Under the pieces are notes generated by a model. It ran no database searches and was not told the origin of the DNA. It saw only the letters and a program-made list of their open reading frames with translations. Below, one piece after another: positions 22,469-34,095 of a stretch of 64,000 nucleotides of DNA. This DNA is from Riptortus pedestris. Lineage: Eukaryota; Arthropoda; Insecta; Hemiptera; Alydidae. The stretch is from NCBI GenBank assembly GCA_019009955.1, contig CM032233.1, positions 122,158,501 to 122,222,500 of the forward strand. Reading direction: 5' to 3'. A program made the translations under genes and the position numbers. Numbering within the stretch: position 1 is the stretch's first letter; every line of letters begins with the position of its first letter.

Positions 22469-22818
22469 GTATGACATGAGTAGAAGTGGGGGGGTTTGCT
22501 GAAGACTCAAAACTGAAAATGGCAAATATCTCGGTTTATGTTCAAGATAAATGTATATAACAATATTTATAGTAAATTTAATTTTCATTAAGATTGTTTC
22601 TATACAATGTTTCGATCCGACGTATAGTAACAGAGATATTTCGAATTTTCGAAATTCCTTCCCTCTAAACACCACCCCTCCTCCTAGTCCAATTTCAGCA
22701 GTTAGCGAACTTTTTATTTTTATTTTTACATAAAACTACTAAATATCGAGTTTGGTATATATATATATATATATATAAATAATAATATATATATTATTTA
22801 TATATATATATATATATA

Positions 22819-22896
<78 letters not shown>

Positions 22897-22929
22897 GTAT
22901 ATATATTTATATTATATATATATAATATA

Positions 22930-22977
<48 letters not shown>

Positions 22978-23021
22978 AAATAGCATCATAAGTACGACTT
23001 CAAAAGCTGATTTCCCTTAAA
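21990..23021 (-). mobile_element. HINE subfamily C copy with expanded TA tracts
   Basis: Starts AAAAAAGTCCGTCACGCAGG with the stem-loop. The C-type arm is followed by two separate AT tracts: (TA)n at 22410-22465 and an irregular TA/TTTATA tract at 22758-22974. The left arm is reduced to its last 45 bases, ending at CTGATTTCCCTTAA. The second tract has internal inverted patterns and is the longest AT block inside any HINE here. Confidence 0.8.
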
Positions 23022-23048
23022 AATAATATTATAAGACGTATAAATTAT

Positions 23049-23668
23049 ATTTTTCTGTAATCGTTGAATAATGGTAACATTACTAAACTGAAATGAGTGA
23101 AGAAAGTGAAACATTTTGCAATAGAGTGAAGAAAGTAATCACTTTCTTCACAAGTGAAGAAAGTGAATTGCCTTCTTGATTAGTAATAAGTATAAATCAA
23201 AAAATAATTTGAAGTTGGAAATTAAATGCTTTTAAATGTTTCTTAACATTGAAAGAATTTATTTTAACAAAATAAATTGAAATGTGAATGAATTATTGGT
23301 GGAAATAATCAATATATTTTAAAATTTAAATATAATAATAATTACCTTCCTTGTTTATAACCTGCACTTGTTTATAACTGCACTACTTCACAATCATCAC
23401 TAGTTGTTTTATAAATATGCTTATAACCTTTCACAACCATGCTTATAAACTACCAACAACATACCATATCTTCACAACATCCTAATTTTGTTCATATTCT
23501 GGTTAGATCTGATCATGTATTACACGATTACAGAAAAATATATTACACTCGTGACGAAAGTAGAATTTACAACTCTCGTGAAATTACCACACTCGCTTCG
23601 CTCGTGTGGGTAAACGTTTCACTCGAGTTGTAAAATGATCTATTTTCGTCACTTGAATAATAAATAAC
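23049..23668 (+). mobile_element. palindromic MITE (family D), copy 1
   Basis: Starts TTTTTCTGTAATCGTT; the complementary CGATTACAGAAAAA occurs at about 23525-23538. A palindromic segment follows with arms GTGACGAAAGTAGAATTTAC and its diverged complement, and core ACTCGCTTCGCTCGTGTGGG. The same unit recurs at 57382-57980 (+) and 63021-63577 (-). No coding capacity. Superfamily unassigned. Confidence 0.78.
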
Positions 23669-23847
23669 TATTTATGATATTTTTCGATTTGATGCATTGG
23701 AACGGGTATATAGTGTATTAATTACCGACAACAGATTTTTAGTTTCAACTAGTATAACCATGAACATTTCTATAGAGAAAATAGAAAATTACGCCTGGAT
23801 ATTATATTGACAGTTATACTGATATGTGGGTGTGTGGTGTGTTTCAG

Positions 23848-23992
23848 AAAAAGACCCGTACCCTATTGACGCCCTGCCTACCTGCAACCACGCACTGTCC
23901 GTTTGCCAGAAGGATGGTGCTTGCAACGAAATCTATGAGCAATTCAAGATCCATTGCAAGGTCCGCGATGGCAAATGCCAAGCAGAAGACAG
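23848..23992 (+). CDS. internal exon of a GFR-alpha/GAS1-like receptor gene
   Basis: A 145-base exon preceded by a T-rich tract and acceptor GTGTTTCAG (AG at 23846-23847), and followed by a consensus donor GTAAGAAG at 23993. Its frame, entered with two bases of a split codon, reads KDPYPIDALPTCNHALSVCQ, then KDGACNEIYEQFKIHCKV and RDGKCQAED. The pattern C-x5-C-x5-C-x10-C-x6-C matches the GDNF-receptor/GAS1 domain, an extracellular helical module of GPI-linked co-receptors that bind GDNF-type ligands or hedgehog pathway partners. Upstream intron phase is 1 and downstream phase 2. No stop occurs in frame. Neighbouring exons are not visible, so flanking introns must be very long. Family is fairly sure; the exact orthologue is not. 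Confidence 0.83.
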
Positions 23993-24086
23993 GTAAGAAG
24001 CTACTCATAACTCTCTCCTATCATATCTCCGTTAAATTACAACCTACTAACCTTCAAATTTGAAACATTCATTTCTATAGTTACAA

Positions 24087-24490
24087 AAAGTCCGTCACGC
24101 ATAGGCTGCGTAAAGTAAGCAGATTTCACCCGTGAAGTTTTAGAATAGAGAAATTTCCATACTAGTAACAGTAGTACTAACGAGTCTCTAAACCAATTTC
24201 ATGAGAGCCGACCAGATACGAAAGCGGCCGAACTAGCTTTCGGCGGAAAGTCACGAATATAACCGACATAAGCCGATCTGATCTCGTCCGTTATCCGCTC
24301 ACACTTAATAAAAATGCAATTATCTCGGTTAATATAAATACTAAATTTAATTTGCAATAAGATTGGCTCTATACAAGTTTTCGATCCGACGTATAGTAAC
24401 GGAGAAATTTCGAATTTTCAAAATTCCCCGGCTCTAACCTCCCCCCCTCCCAGTGATTGCGACCGCTAGAGTGTTAACAATATATATGGG
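24087..24490 (-). mobile_element. HINE subfamily A, 5'-truncated
   Basis: AAAAGTCCGTCACGCATAGG (stem-loop with one substitution), A-type right arm including the AACTAGCTTTCGGCGGGAAA block, and the start of a TA tract near 24480. It lies about 95 bases downstream of the exon donor, inside the presumed intron. Confidence 0.8.
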
Positions 24491-24593
24491 TAGAATCGAA
24501 GACATTCGAAATTTTAACTAACGTTTAACTTCATAAATAAATTATGACAAAATTACATGACATTATGCGATTAAACTCAATATGAGGTTAATA

Positions 24594-25623
24594 CTCAATA
24601 CTCCTCCCCGTCAATATTCCTCCCCGTCAATACTCCTCCCCGTCAATACTCCTCCCCGTCAATACTTCCTCCCTGTCAATACTCCTCCCGTAAATACTCC
24701 TCCCTATCAATACTCCCTCCCCGTCAATACTCCCTCCCCGTCAATACTCCCTCCCCGTCAATACTCCCTCCCCGTCAATACTCCCTCCCCGTCAATATTC
24801 CTCCCCGTCAATACTCCCTCCCCGTCAATACTCCCTCCCCGTCAATACTCCCCGTCAATTCTCCTTCCACGCCAATACTCCCTCCCCGTCAATACTCTCC
24901 ATCAATACTCCTCCCTGTCAATACTCCCTCCCCGTCAATACTCCTTACCCGTCATTATTCCCTCCCCGTCAATATTCCCCTTCAATACTCCCCATCAATA
25001 CTCTCCATCAATATTCCTCCCCGTCAATACTCCTTCCCCGTCAATACTCCCTCCCGGTAAATACTCCTCACTATCAAACTCCCGTTAATACTCCCTTCCC
25101 GTCAATACTCCCCGTCAATACTCCCCGTCAATACTCACCATCAATCCTCCTCCCTGTCAATACTCCCTCCCCGTCAATACTCCCCGTCAATATTCCTCCC
25201 CGTCAATACTCCTCCCCATTAATACTCCCCGTCAATACTCCCTCCCCTTCAATACACCTCCCCGTCAATATTTCTCCCCGTCAATACTCCTCCCGTTCAA
25301 TACTCCCTCCTCGTCAATACTCCTCCCTGTCAATACTCCCTCCCCATCAATACTCCTCCCCGTCAATACTCCCTCCCCGTCAATACTCCTCCCCGTCAAT
25401 ACACCCCGTCAATATTCCTCCCCGTCAATACTCCTCCCCATTAAGACTCCCCGTCAATACTCCCCCCCCCCTTCAATACTACTCCCCGCCAATATTCCTC
25501 CCCGTCAATATTCCTCCCCGTCAATACTCCTCCCCATTAAGACTCCCCGTCAATACTCCCCCCCCCCTTCAATACTACTCCCCGCCAATATTCCTCCCCG
25601 TCAATATTCCTCCCCGTCAATAC
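24594..25623 (+). repeat. 14-17-bp minisatellite, about 1 kb
   Basis: More than 60 tandem copies of CCCCGTCAATACTCC-like units with CT-length variation. Two copies of a longer block (CTCCCCATTAAGACTCCCCG plus a poly-C run) at about 25432-25500 and 25527-25585 show local segmental duplication. The 168-codon plus frame here is an artefact. The + strand is strongly C-rich and G-poor. Confidence 0.93.
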
Positions 25624-25734
25624 ATGCAGTAGTGGTACTAGGACACTGCTCCGGTGCTCTCCTGCATTAACGGACGCAGTATTCATTTCCTTGACGGACT
25701 CGAAAAAACCTGTGGTACCGGCAGGATTCATGTA

Positions 25735-26215
25735 TAAGGTAGAATGTGCTAGGAAGGCTACATCAAGGAAGGCTAACGTGCAATGCTCTTTTCACTCGAT
25801 GCAGACATTCGATCTTCACCGCGAAGGCATTGTTGGATGGCGAGAGCGAAATCCAAACTGATGGGTAGAAAGGGTGTTTTGACTGTGAGGAATTGGGAGG
25901 AGCCGATTAATTAAAAGTTCTTCAACAAGTTTTGAGAAATTAGGGAAAGCTAATAGGCCGATTAGAAGATGGACTTTGGGGCGATTTTCCAGCTTTTGGG
26001 AAGAGGACTATAATCGCGAATTTTTAGAGTAAAGGGAAATGGGTAGCGCAGAATATGCAATTGTATAGGTAAGTAAAGAGTGTAATGGCCTTGGATAGGA
26101 GACGATAAACAATTTCAGAGGAAATTAGATTAACCCCTGGAGACTTATTGCGAGGAAGGCGGCAAATGATACGTTTGATCTCTGATGTTAAAACAGGGCG
26201 CAGGGGGAAGAGACA
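25735..26215 (-). pseudogene. jockey-like reverse transcriptase fragment
   Basis: Minus translation contains EIKRIICRLPRNKSPGVNLI, then SSEIVYRLLSKAITLFTYLY and, after stops, KFAIIVLFPKAGKSPQSPSS and NRPISF. These are RT regions 0-2 of jockey-clade non-LTR elements ('LPKNKSPGVD', 'KPGKPP..PSSYRPISLL'). Later frames continue toward 25740 with frameshifts. The YADD region is not present. Degenerate and truncated at both ends. Confidence 0.8.
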
Positions 26216-26254
26216 TTGGAAATGGTGAATAGTGGGGGTTTAAAGGAGGGCGGA

Positions 26255-26530
26255 TTTGTAAATTAAAAATATCTCCGCTATTATGAGTCGGATCGCAATA
26301 TGCTTTAGAACCAATCTTGTTTAATAATTGACAGTTTACAATTGTTCTTTTCAGTTTTTCTTAACTCAAGTATTAGGCGAGCTATTAGTACATTCTTGTA
26401 TTCAGCCTGCAACTCTCGCTCCTTCTATTATTCGATTTTTTTTTTACATAAAAATAAAGAATACGTGGTGAGATAGCATTATGGAAATCTGCTTAATTTA
26501 CACAGCTCTGCGTGACGGACGGTTTTCTTA
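26255..26530 (+). mobile_element. HINE fragment with 3' end
   Basis: Right-arm block (AAAATATCTCCGCTATTATG, GTCGGATCG) followed by degraded sequence, then GGAAATCTGCTTAATTTACA, a broken stem-loop (CAGCTCTGCGTGACGGACGG) and TTTT. Confidence 0.65.
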
Positions 26531-27794
26531 TCTAGAACGTTATGGAAATTATTATGAGTCTTATGAAAAAATGAACGTAGTTCATATTCCCAATCTACTA
26601 AAGCAAGTATTTGAAAAATGCCATCATTGCTTCTACCTCAATTCCTGAGAGTTGTGAGTTCTACTAAAAGCGTGCCCTTTCTCCCTTCACAATGGGATTG
26701 AGTGGAGGGGGGGATTTTTCTTTTGAATATCTGAGGGAGGTGAATATATATTGTTTGCCGAATTGGGTCTGATATTTATTCTATTTTCAACGTAATTTTA
26801 AATCTTACAAAAGACAGGTGGCTGTTTGAAGGTTGTCCCTTTGCTAGGTGAGAGCTAACTGGAAATTGTGATGATTTCAAAGCTTGTTGACGTATTCTTT
26901 GAGCCGAGGCAAAGGCTAAGGGCCCTAGCTAGATCAATTCCCCTTCACCCCTCGCCCCCACCCTCCTCTTCAGCCTTCACCCCCTGTAGCCCGCCAAATA
27001 GCTCCAATTCCTCTCACACAAATAAATACAACCCTCTAAATCCAATTCTCCTCATTTCACACACACATCCTCAACAGCTCCTCATAAATCATGCTCAATA
27101 TTTCATGTTCTATTAATGACAGATTCCTGTTAAGGTTAAACCTGTAAGTACTAGTTAGTCATGTGGTGCACCAATCGGGTTCTGTAAAGTCCAATGTTTA
27201 TATTCATAATATAAGAAGACAAGGTTTCAGTAATGGGCATCATTTAAACGGAGTTTTTAAAAAAACTGGGTACAGCTTTCTAACACATTTAACCTTCATC
27301 ATTGTCTTCTTTAAACAAAAGTATTTTGTTATGTACATCATTAAAAAAGTTCACAATTCCTAGTATAACACTGCAATATTAGAAGTGGAAGCATTACATG
27401 AAATAAAAGCGTAAAAACCAATATGCAGCCGGGGAACATCTATAAACAACCCCCCCCCCTCCATAAATAAAAGAATTCATTGACGCTATCCAATAAAATA
27501 TTAAATTATACCTAAAAAGAAAAGATTTTTTTTTTTTATATCATGAACCATTAAGTGAAATAATAAATCATTATATAGTATTTCGATATATAATATTGAG
27601 TTATCGAAGTTGAAGGACCCAGTCATTTGGGAAAAAAATATGTATTCTTCCTGTATTAAAATAACTTCAATCTAATCTTGGTTGAAGGTAAAATGGCGGA
27701 AGGTAAAGGGCCAAATGCAGGGTGTCCTAAGTTCCCGTGCCAGCTCCCTTAAAATCGCCAATTGTATTAATAAAAAGCTGTGACTTGTTTTGCC
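26531..27794. other. unassigned spacer
   Basis: Mixed-complexity DNA with a C-rich stretch at 26940-27000 and open frames up to 82 codons, none recognised. No repeat family from elsewhere in the window is evident. Confidence 0.4.
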
Positions 27795-28546
27795 TTAACC
27801 CTCCCAGTACCATGGGGTCCTCCGAGGACCCCAGCTCACGAGAACTTTATGAAAAACTTGACCAATCGAATTGTTACTTTGTGACTTTTCCTTTGAAACG
27901 GTTTTTTATCAGATCGTAATAACAGTTTTATAGATTCTATTAGATAAACCATTAATAATTTATTTATTTCTAAAAAAACTTGTTTTGGGGTCCTTGCGAG
28001 ACCCCATGCTACTACACGTATAACTTTTTTAATACATACCTATTACAATTTTATTGATTGTATGAAATTTATTTATTAAAAGAATTTATTGATTGTAAAA
28101 ATTTATTGATTAGAAGAAATTAAATGTTTTGTCACCAAACTCGAGGAAAGGAAAAAAAGGTATTCCTTCCTATTTTTACTCTCTTTTCTCATATTTTGAT
28201 GAAAAACGGGATGCTAATTGATTCTTAAAACGGCAACTGGGCTAACTAACTACGTAAAATGACGACTCCAATGAGTCAAATCAGTGAACCAAGACAATAA
28301 ACGAAGGATTTTGTTTCTTAATCAATAAATTTGTTACAACCAATAACTTCTTTTAATAAATAAATATCATACAGTCAATAAAATTGTAATAGGTATGCAT
28401 TAATTGTAGTCATTTTTCATATTCCTAACTAATAAATCCAAATATATTATGTTTTTATATGAAAAATGTCGTAAAAAAGAGTGGGGTCCCGCAAGGACCC
28501 CCGTGGTAGCCTGTGATTGTCCGGACCCGTGGTATTGGAGGGTTAA
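27795..28546. mobile_element. piggyBac-type MITE
   Basis: TTAA at 27795-27798 and 28543-28546. Terminal inverted repeats start CCCTCCCAGTACCATGGGG on the left, and the complement CCGTGGTATTGGAGGG ends the right side. Three GGGGTCC...GGACCCC-type palindromes occur: GGGGTCCTCCGAGGACCCC near the left end, one near 27987, and GGGGTCCCGCAAGGACCCC near the right end. The interior is AT-rich with no transposase. It differs in sequence from the 489-1475 piggyBac element, so two piggyBac lineages are present. Confidence 0.86.
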
Positions 28547-30598
28547 TTGCGACCCCCTGAAGAATCACTTTTCAGTCCATATCCAACCTTCCCTAGAACT
28601 TCTCCAGTGACCATAACTTTGGAATTTCCAATGGAATGCTATAATCTTTATGATGAGTTCTTGTAGGAAATCCAATTTTAAAACAATTTTATTTCAGCGA
28701 ATTTTTCCATTTGACCCATTCTTTAGCAGTAAAATGCACCTATCTTTATTTCGGAAAAAGCAGATTTTCTTGAAAAACGCTATGACATAAAAATTGTAAG
28801 CAATAAAAACATCTTTGAAACATGTCTACGGGAGAAGGAATGGATTTTGAAATAATAAAAAAAAATGTATATAAAAGGAAATAGCGCAAAGTATTCTTGA
28901 ATGAATCAAAAAAAAAAAACTTTTACTTCAAAAAACATTGACACTCACCGGAGCCGCATATTGGTTTACGCTTATATTTCATTTAATGCATCAACTTCTA
29001 TTATTGCAGTGTTATACTCGGAATTGCGAATTTGTTTAATGTACATAACAAAATAATGAGCTCAAGCAATTGTTCACAATAGAAGACAAATCTAAGGCAC
29101 TTGATACCTATAAATTTGTTATAAATGCCCTTAAAGTACGAGCTTTCATAATATTTGATTGATTTATCACTTCCAACACAAGTTGTAAATATTTCATTTA
29201 TTATTATAATTATTTATATATTTTATTTATCTATTTATTTTTCATAATTAATATTGTGCCTTCGGAACTGATTGATGATTTAGAAGAACTGTCTCTTTAT
29301 TTTGTCTATTACTATACATATATATTTATTATATTTACTTATTATTATAATTTCATTTTATTATATTATTATTTTTTATTTATTTATTTATTTATTTATC
29401 TTTAATATAAGCGGATTAATGAAATTTTATGTTCTCGTTTATTTTTATTTTATTTTCTTTCTTTCTATTTCTTTATTCTTTATTTTAATTTTTGTTTCTA
29501 TTAAATTAGGATTAATTATGTATCAAATTTGAAGATCACCCAATGTTGAGTAAGCTATTTTTACTATAATGTAATTCTTTGTTTATTGATATACTAATTA
29601 TAGCCAAATTATTTATTTTATCAATCACCAATATTATATGTATTACTTTAGAGAGGTATTGTACCTAGCTATGTGTTTTAATTTTTCTTCTTTTTTTGTA
29701 AATATTCGGACCCCCTGTAAAAAGTTTATACTTAAATACAGAATATTTATCTATCTATCTATCTACATAACAAAATAATGTCGTATAAATAATTCCGCTG
29801 AAGTCTTAAATCCCGAAAAGTTTCGTGACTACAATACTTCTTTTACTTCCTGCAAGGAAATGAAGTAAAAAGGGATCATGAAATGAAATGTGTTTATTTC
29901 CATTAAATGTTAGCATAGCATAATAGGATACGTCACATAGTTCTGTTTTCTATAAACAATTTTGTAATATTATGCCCGTTCATTTTATTACATATTATTC
30001 AATAACATTTGTACTTATATAATTACATTCGTAATAAAATTATGTCAATTTTTATGAATACAGCATTCCTTTGTTTAAGTCAGTCATTCTAAAAATAAAC
30101 GGCATTATTCAAATCACTTAATTTAGAATAAAGGGATGAGAGGTCAACAAATCTAACCTTTACCTCGAGAGCAATTAAACAATCATGTTAATTCTGTAAA
30201 ACATAACGTCCTTTCTAATTGAATCGAGTTTAAAGGAAATTAATATTGATACTAATTACCTTTTATTGTTCAATTAAATCCTGTTAAAGTTTAATGACTA
30301 CATACTTCCGATTAGTTTACAAGTAACATCATTTAACAACTCGATCAAGAGGAAAAGAGGACTAACTAACAGCCACAGGAGGCAAATAATATTGCCTGAA
30401 AATAACGATGTTATTCAATAATTAATGCGCCTTTCATTCATCAGTTCCTGTTAGTCTACAGTTATGAGCAAATTATGTTTAAACCTTGTTATAGGACAAA
30501 AGGTATATAACAAGAGTTACCCTAAAGAACAAATGAAACAGTTTTTGTTATGTGTATGTTTGCCACAAAACGAGCCAGAAATATGGTATTATGATTTT
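28547..30598. other. AT-rich stretch with possible LINE 3' tail
   Basis: About 2 kb with no supported gene. At 29700-29765 the sequence GGACCCCCTGTAAAAAGT is followed by AATATTTATCTATC repeats, which looks like a LINE 3' end with an (ATCT)n tail. A segment at about 29884-29980 (TGTTTATTTCC, TTAAATGTTA) resembles 38428-38540, so an unnamed repeat is shared. Confidence 0.45.
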
Positions 30599-31555
30599 AG
30601 CAGATTTCCCTTAAGGGAAATCAGCTATTGAGGTCGTACTCGTGACGCGATTTTCGAAATTTTTCTTCAAATGTCCATTGGTCCTACCTAGGAGATGACA
30701 AAAATGAGCCGTTCTAGCGGTCGCAATTTTTGTTTAATCGTCACTAAACTCGGTGTTTAATCGTTTCATGTAAAAAGAAAGATCAAGTTCGTTAACGGCT
30801 GAAATCGGACCAGTGGAAGGGGGGGGGGGGTTTAGAGGAGGGGAATTTCGAAAATTCGTCAAATCTCCGTTTCTATTCGTCGGATTGAAAACGCGTATTA
30901 AACCAATCTTATTGCAAATTAAATTTTCTATAAATATTGTTATGTACATCTATTCTCTACCTTGAATATTAATCGAGATATTTGCATTTGTATTAACTGT
31001 GTGTGGATAACGGACGAGATGAGATCGGCTTTAGTCGGTTCTCGTCGTAAGATTCCGGATTAGTTCGGTCGTTTCCTTAACTGATCGGCTCTCGTGAAGT
31101 TGGTTTAGACTCGCGTAACCTTTTACTTTGTGAGATAAATGCAAATACATTCTGTTCACCCTCCCTCCTCCCTTCTTTAGTTCTTGGACTATTACAATTT
31201 GAGTTATTAAAATATAAATTATTCTGATTCGTTATAAATTGCAGTACTAGATATAGTAAATAGTTTGCAATAAAGTTAATGTGTTATATTCAGATATATA
31301 TCAGTAATTGTTTTTCTTTCCGGTGAAGAATATGTCTATCTATCTGTTCAGCTCTGAGTGGTTGGCAGACCTATTTGTTTACAATTCAGAAGCTGTTTCC
31401 GTTGGGAGCTTATTAAAATTAACTGAAAGATTTCTCATTACCGTTTGTATTTACTCACGGTGGTGTTAAGTGTTAGCAGTATGCAGGTTTCTCTTTTGTA
31501 AAACTTCAAGTGGGAAATCTGTTTAGTTTACGCAGCCCCTGAGTGTCGGACTTTT
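30599..31555 (+). mobile_element. complete HINE subfamily C copy
   Basis: 5' end AGCAGATTTCCCTTAAGGGA at 30599 after TTTT. The left arm passes to GAGCCGTTCTAGCGGTCGC with the TA tract deleted. The long C-type right arm includes TTTGAGTTATTAAAATATAA and ATTGTTTTTCTTTCCGGTGA. The inverted GGGAAATCTGTTT, a mutated stem-loop (ACGCAGCCCCTGAGTGTCGG) and CTTTTTT close it at 31555. The missing TA tract shows the microsatellite is not essential to the sequence's persistence. Confidence 0.85.
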
Positions 31556-32199
31556 TTACTTAGTTACTTAATATACTAACTACTTCGCGTTACATTCATT
31601 CCTAGCTATCATGCTGTTGCGGCCTGTTGCCACAATCCTACAATTGGGGAACCCCGCAAGTTCTAATGCGAGAGACTGCCTTGTCTCCTCGTCAACATTT
31701 CCCGAGGCATCTAGCCATCTGGCTCTATCTTCATGAAGGGACGATCTCTCTTCTTAATAGTTCACCGGGCTCATTATTACAGGAAAAATGTAGAATAGGA
31801 TGCGAGATGATTTTATTAGAGCGAGCAGGAAACGCGCTTGTTTTACGGAGCCCCTGCGTGACGGGGTTATATCTATTTCCCTGTTGGATAGAAGCAGAGG
31901 AGGGCTAGGTAATTGCGGAGAAACTTTGGGAATAGGGTATTTATCAAATATTCCATGGTATATGGCCGAATATCACAAGTTTTTACTCCTTACTCCTCTA
32001 GCACCTTCCAACTTATCCTGCCCTGCTATTTATTACCCCAGTCCCTACCCCATCCCTATAACTTATATTATATTCTGACACGCTTATTCCACCTTATAAA
32101 TTTTTCCAAGGCAGAGGTGGGCTCAAATCCCATTTAAAACTGATTTAATCTTCTTTCTAATGAAAAATAATTTTAATTTTTTCCAACACTACGATTATG
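31556..32199. other. unassigned region with HINE 3' fragment
   Basis: Contains GTTTTACGGAGCCCCTGCGTG at about 31837-31860, an isolated HINE 3' hairpin remnant. Frames up to 93 codons have no recognised motif. Confidence 0.4.
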
Positions 32200-32557
32200 G
32201 AAGCTAATCGCACACAATTTTAAGCAGTGGGGAAACGAAAAGAATTAAAGACGTGGCTATCATTCGATCTTATGTAATGTCTCAGGTTAACTTCCTGAGA
32301 CCGACATAGGTTTCGGATGTTGAGAAGGTCTCGCCCTCCTTCATCCTCGATAAATACACCCTGCCCATAGATGAAATCGGATGGTGCATTCTGGCTTTTG
32401 TCATCTCTGTTCTTATGTGTCTATCTAAGTCATCAAGAGTAGTGTCAGACCATTTTATTATGACAAAACTATAGATAAGAGATGGTACCGCCCATGTATT
32501 AACTGCATTTAATTTATAGCAGCTTATTATTATTATTATTATATTATTATTACACAC
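32200..32557 (-). pseudogene. R4/Dong-like non-LTR C-terminal fragment
   Basis: Minus frame reads NAVNTWAVPSLIYSFVIIKW, then DDLDRHIRTEMTKARMHHPI and VYLSRMKEG. After a one-base frame change it continues GGRDLLNIRNLCRSQEVNLR. The order 'INTWAVPVL.YSF.I..W', 'LD...R...TK.RMHHP..S..RLYLPR..GGRGL' is the well-known region after the RT domain in R4/Dong-type and related site-specific non-LTR elements. Only this C-terminal part is present. Confidence 0.75.
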
Positions 32558-32949
32558 ATTTTACGACTCGACAATTAAACGAAATTGTGGATACTCTAAG
32601 TTATAGCCCACATCAAACATCTCCTGATTCCACTAACGATCACTAAGAAGCCATGAATTCTTAACTTTCAACTCTGAACTTTCTTATCAACTCACGTCCG
32701 GTGTTTTTAAAGGTCAAATAAGTGGATGACGCTATCTGAGCGGGAAATGGGCTTAGCTGCTAACTTTTATTGTTGATGTGAGGGAGTTGTAGGACGGCCT
32801 ATTGTCGGAGAGGGGAGGAGGTACTCAAGATAGCTCGGCCTCCACTTATGCATACCCATGCTCCAGGCCATGACAAGGGCCACCACCCACCTACCACCCC
32901 ACACTAGAACAAATCAATTCCCCAAACTAAAATTTTAAATAAACCCTCA

Positions 32950-34095
32950 AAGTTGGGCCAACAACGCCCGTCTCAAGGGGGAATATTTCCCCCCAAAAAG
33001 GGAAAGAACCCGAGGCGGTCGCAATTCTAAAGACAAGCGAACAGACGGAAGCAATTCGCGAAATGATTCAAATAGTGCAAGTTTTCGACACAAAGTACGT
33101 TTTAGAATACTGTTCGATATCGCAGGGGCCTTTGATAACCTATGGTGGCCATCCATCTTACTGCACTCGGGAGAATGCAGTACCCAGAAAATCTATACCA
33201 GCTGCTAAAAAGCTATTTAAGGAAGAGAACAGCGATGATCCCATGCGGCAAGACGATGATCAGGAGGGACTTAGCTCGGGGCTGTGCACAAGGCTCTGTG
33301 CTGGGGGCCTTGCATCTGGGCACTGGTGTTTGATGAGCAGCTCGTGAAGTTGCGGTCCCTTGGCATTCAGGTTACGGCTTATGAAGATAATCCTGTGCAG
33401 CTTAGCCAAGGGAAATAGCGGGCAGGAGATTGAGATAAAAGGAAAGCTTTGTCATAAGTGGCCCCCAAGGTTGGTAATAGGTGAGACCAGGCTAAAACTG
33501 CAGTCCAACGTAGTATACCTAGGAGTCCACATTGGGGAGAGGTTAAATCACAACACTCACGCTTCTCATTTGCTCAATCAATTCAGTCAACGGACGGTTT
33601 CACCATCTAAGGGAAATATCACGTAATACATGGGGCATCACAAGAACATGCATTTTACATAAAGCTTTGTTTGTCCCAATAGTGTGCTACGCAGCTCCAC
33701 CCTGGGCCCAAAAGATTTCGAAAGCGACCAAAGACCTTCTATGCCAAGCCCAAAGAAGAGCTCTCCTCATGGTAACCAGGGCATATCGGACAGTTTCGAG
33801 TGATGCATTGCAGGTGATGGCAGGTGATTACTACACCAGTCACCTTATCAGCGGTCAGGGGGACTTAATAACTAGCTCCACTTCTTTAAACGTAAGGAAT
33901 CTCTATTGTGCTTCTGTGGCGAGTTCGACACAGCTGACCTCGTGATCCTCGAATGTCAGCGTTTCAATGCCAAGCGTATTCAGTTAATGGGTGCTTTCTC
34001 GTGTGTGAACTGGCCTCCTAAGAGTTACGATATGGTAAACGATGTTGATAAATTTTCAGCCTTCAGGAGCTTTGCGCAAAGATTGAGATGTTGAA
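32950..34095 (+). pseudogene. R1-like reverse transcriptase, frameshifted
   Basis: Plus translation across frames shows EAIREMIQIVQVFDTKYVLE, then DIAGAFDNLWWPSILL (RT palm), RGCAQGSVLGAL and QVTAYEDNPVQL, where the catalytic YADD is altered to YEDN. NVVYLGVHIGERL, VPIVCYAAPPWAQKISKATK and QRRALLMVTRAYRTVSS follow. A terminal knuckle LCFCGEFDTADLVILECQRF precedes the stop near 34094. The domain order from palm to terminal CCHC is that of R1-clade elements. At least four frameshifts and the lost catalytic Asp make it dead. The endonuclease and ORF1 are absent. Confidence 0.85.

Noticed and set aside
22758..22974. Large AT palindrome as a replication origin or matrix-attachment site
   Set aside because: It is the expanded microsatellite core of a HINE; low complexity alone does not support a functional assignment.
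24582..25088. 168-codon proline/serine-rich plus frame
   Set aside because: It is a read-through of the CCCCGTCAATACT minisatellite with period-dependent peptide repeats.
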